A DNA stretch of 7,307 nt from an uncultured Corynebacterium sp. (GTDB lineage Bacteria; Actinomycetota; Actinomycetes; Mycobacteriales; Mycobacteriaceae). Where the stretch lies: NCBI GenBank assembly GCA_945631445.1, contig CALZCR010000076.1, positions 1-7,307 on the forward strand. Direction: 5' to 3'. The notes under the pieces were generated by a model. That model was not told the DNA's origin. It did not search any database and saw nothing but the letters and a program-made list of their open reading frames with translations. Below, piece after piece: positions 6,252-7,307 of the stretch (position 1 is its first letter; each line of letters begins with the position of its first letter). The translations under genes and the position numbers were made by a program.

Positions 6252-6414
6252 TAGGTGACAATCCTTTGGAAGTTTAGCGGTTCGCCGACGACGTCATCTC
6301 GGCACTGGCTCTAAACGCGCGAGCGCCCCCGGACGCCTAAAAGCGCCGGGGGCGAGCTGGCGCCTACCGAATTTTGTCAGCTCTGGGCTGGCACCAACTC
6401 CGTATCACGAAGTC
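6252..6414 (-). other. pstS-pstC intercistronic region
   Basis: This 163-base spacer is the longest gap in the operon and contains no credible gene. Besides the strong hairpin described separately, TGGCGCC (6358-6364) can pair with GGCACCA (6390-6396) with one G-U pair, adding structure nearer the pstS stop. Closer to pstC, TAAACT (6276-6271 on the minus strand) fits the -10 pattern TANNNT. ATGACG stands 15 bases before it as a weak -35 box, so a minor internal promoter for pstCAB is possible. Neither the second stem nor the promoter is firm. Confidence 0.35.
6324..6354 (-). terminator. Strong intercistronic hairpin, likely attenuator or mRNA stabiliser
   Basis: CGCCCCCGG (6324-6332) pairs perfectly with CCGGGGGCG (6346-6354). 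After a single bulged base at 6333, three more pairs (6334-6336 with 6343-6345) close a 6-base loop. In the transcript the hairpin is followed by CUCGCGCGUUUAG, with no immediate U tract, so full termination is unlikely. In ABC importer operons a hairpin between the binding-protein gene and the permease genes often lets more binding protein be made, by partial termination or by protecting the upstream mRNA. That role fits here but is inferred from position. Confidence 0.65.
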
Positions 6415-7307
6415 TTATTGGATAGCGTCGATCGCTTCCTGCAGCCGCTCGGCGTGAGCGCCCTCAACCGGGATGAATCCCAGGCTCTCGAGGGTGTCGT
6501 CCTGCGACTGCAGGGCGACGGTCAGGAAGTCCTTGACCATGTTCGAGGTCTCCTCGTCGTAGCCTGCGGAGCAGACGATGGAGTACGGGGTCAGGATCAG
6601 CGGGTAGGAGCCTTCCTGGGTCTGGGAGAACAGGGCCTCGGTGCTGACGACCATGTCGTTGCCCTCGGTCTCGAACTCCAGGGCGTCCAGGGCGACGCCG
6701 ACGTTTTCGGCGTTGAGCTCGACCGGACCGGAACCGAAGTCCAGGTTGGCCACGCCCAGGCTCTGCTGCTCAGCGAAGCCCCACTCGACGTAGGTGATGG
6801 CGCCCGGGGTGCTGGAGACCTCGCTGGCCACGCCGTTGGAGCCGTTGGCGCCGGCGCCAACGGACTGCGGGAACTGCTGACCGGTGGTGTCCCAGTTCTC
6901 CGGGGTCGCGGTGTTGAGGAAGATCTGGAAGTTGTCGGAGGTGCCGGACTCGTCCGAACGGTAGACGACGCTGATGTCCTGGTCCGGGAGCTCGACGCCC
7001 TCGTTTTCCTCGGCTATGGCGTCGTCGTTCCAGTTGGTGATCTCGCCGTTGAAGATCTTGGCGACGGTCGGGATCGACAGGTTCAGCCCTTCCTCGACGC
7101 CGTCGAGGTTGTAGGCGATGGCGACCGGGCCGATGACCAGCGGGAGGTGCCAGGCGTCGTTGCCTTCGCAACGCTCGGCGGCCTCGGCGACCTGATCCTC
7201 CGCCAGCGGGGAGTCGGAGCCCGCGAAGTCGGACTGGCCGGCGATGAAGTTGGTGCGGCCGGAACCGGAACCGGAAGCGGTGTAGGCGAGGGACGCTCCG
7301 TCGACGG
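6415..7307 (-). CDS. pstS: Phosphate-binding protein PstS, 3' part, N-terminus outside window
   Basis: The frame is open from the right edge to the TAA at 6417-6415, giving 296 complete codons without a start at the expected place. PstS is the extracytoplasmic receptor that binds phosphate and hands it to PstC-PstA; in Gram-positive bacteria it is a lipoprotein, but the signal peptide here lies outside the window. Counting from the first complete codon (7305), phosphate-binding signatures appear as YTASGSGSGR (8-17), FAGSDSPL (27-34) and YRSDESGTSDNF (115-126), including R116, D118 and the SGT at 120-122. Two cysteines, in RCEG (C46) and in PYSIVCSAG (near 6560), could form a disulfide. FNGEITNWND (85-94) and ITYVEWGFAEQQ are family-typical. 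An internal GTG at 6831 is not the start because homology continues well upstream of it. It is the first gene of the operon; its promoter is outside the window. Confidence 0.95.
   Translation of the reverse strand, partial: VDGASLAYTASGSGSGRTNFIAGQSDFAGSDSPLAEDQVAEAAERCEGNDAWHLPLVIGPVAIAYNLDGVEEGLNLSIPTVAKIFNGEITNWNDDAIAEENEGVELPDQDISVVYRSDESGTSDNFQIFLNTATPENWDTTGQQFPQSVGAGANGSNGVASEVSSTPGAITYVEWGFAEQQSLGVANLDFGSGPVELNAENVGVALDALEFETEGNDMVVSTEALFSQTQEGSYPLILTPYSIVCSAGYDEETSNMVKDFLTVALQSQDDTLESLGFIPVEGAHAERLQEAIDAIQ

Noticed and set aside
4830..6254. Long plus-strand open frame opposite pstA and pstC
   Set aside because: Antisense shadow of GC-rich coding DNA; low-complexity Arg, Gly, Asp and His composition with no motif, opposite two well-supported membrane proteins.
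6415..6831. A short 138-residue gene starting at the GTG at 6831
   Set aside because: The frame is open upstream to the window edge and that upstream part carries the PstS phosphate-binding motifs, so the GTG is an internal valine codon.

Overview
The window looks like a high-GC actinobacterial chromosome, most likely Corynebacterium or a close relative. The basis is the strong G/C third-position bias, the family resemblance of the proteins, and a pstSCAB phosphate-uptake operon beside phoU and a DusB-type tRNA-dihydrouridine synthase. The genus is an inference from gene content and order; there is no rRNA or other marker gene to confirm it.

Layout. The left part is on the plus strand: a short upstream region (1-136), dusB (137-1309) and phoU (1368-2096). 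The rest is on the minus strand, read right to left: pstS (6415-7307, N-terminus cut by the window edge), pstC (5172-6251), pstA (4238-5152), pstB (3419-4192), then a strong hairpin terminator (3368-3399), then a separately promoted cytochrome P450 gene (2118-3299). The P450 gene converges on phoU with only 21 bases between the stop codons. A stable hairpin at 6324-6354 lies in the 163-base pstS-pstC gap. There is no gene-free stretch longer than about 160 bases.

How the genes work together. PstS captures phosphate outside the membrane, PstC and PstA form the channel, and PstB drives transport with ATP. PhoU is the cytoplasmic regulator that links the state of the Pst transporter to phosphate signalling. 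DusB is a housekeeping tRNA-modifying flavoenzyme with no evident functional tie to phosphate. The P450 is the accessory gene here: it is complete, with all expected haem-binding motifs, but has an atypical I-helix and no redox partner in the window. Its substrate cannot be told from sequence.

I found no clearly new multi-gene system. The items most worth a second look are the P450 wedged between pstB and phoU, its AT-rich palindromic promoter, its unusual oxygen-activation motif, and the pstS-pstC intercistronic hairpin.
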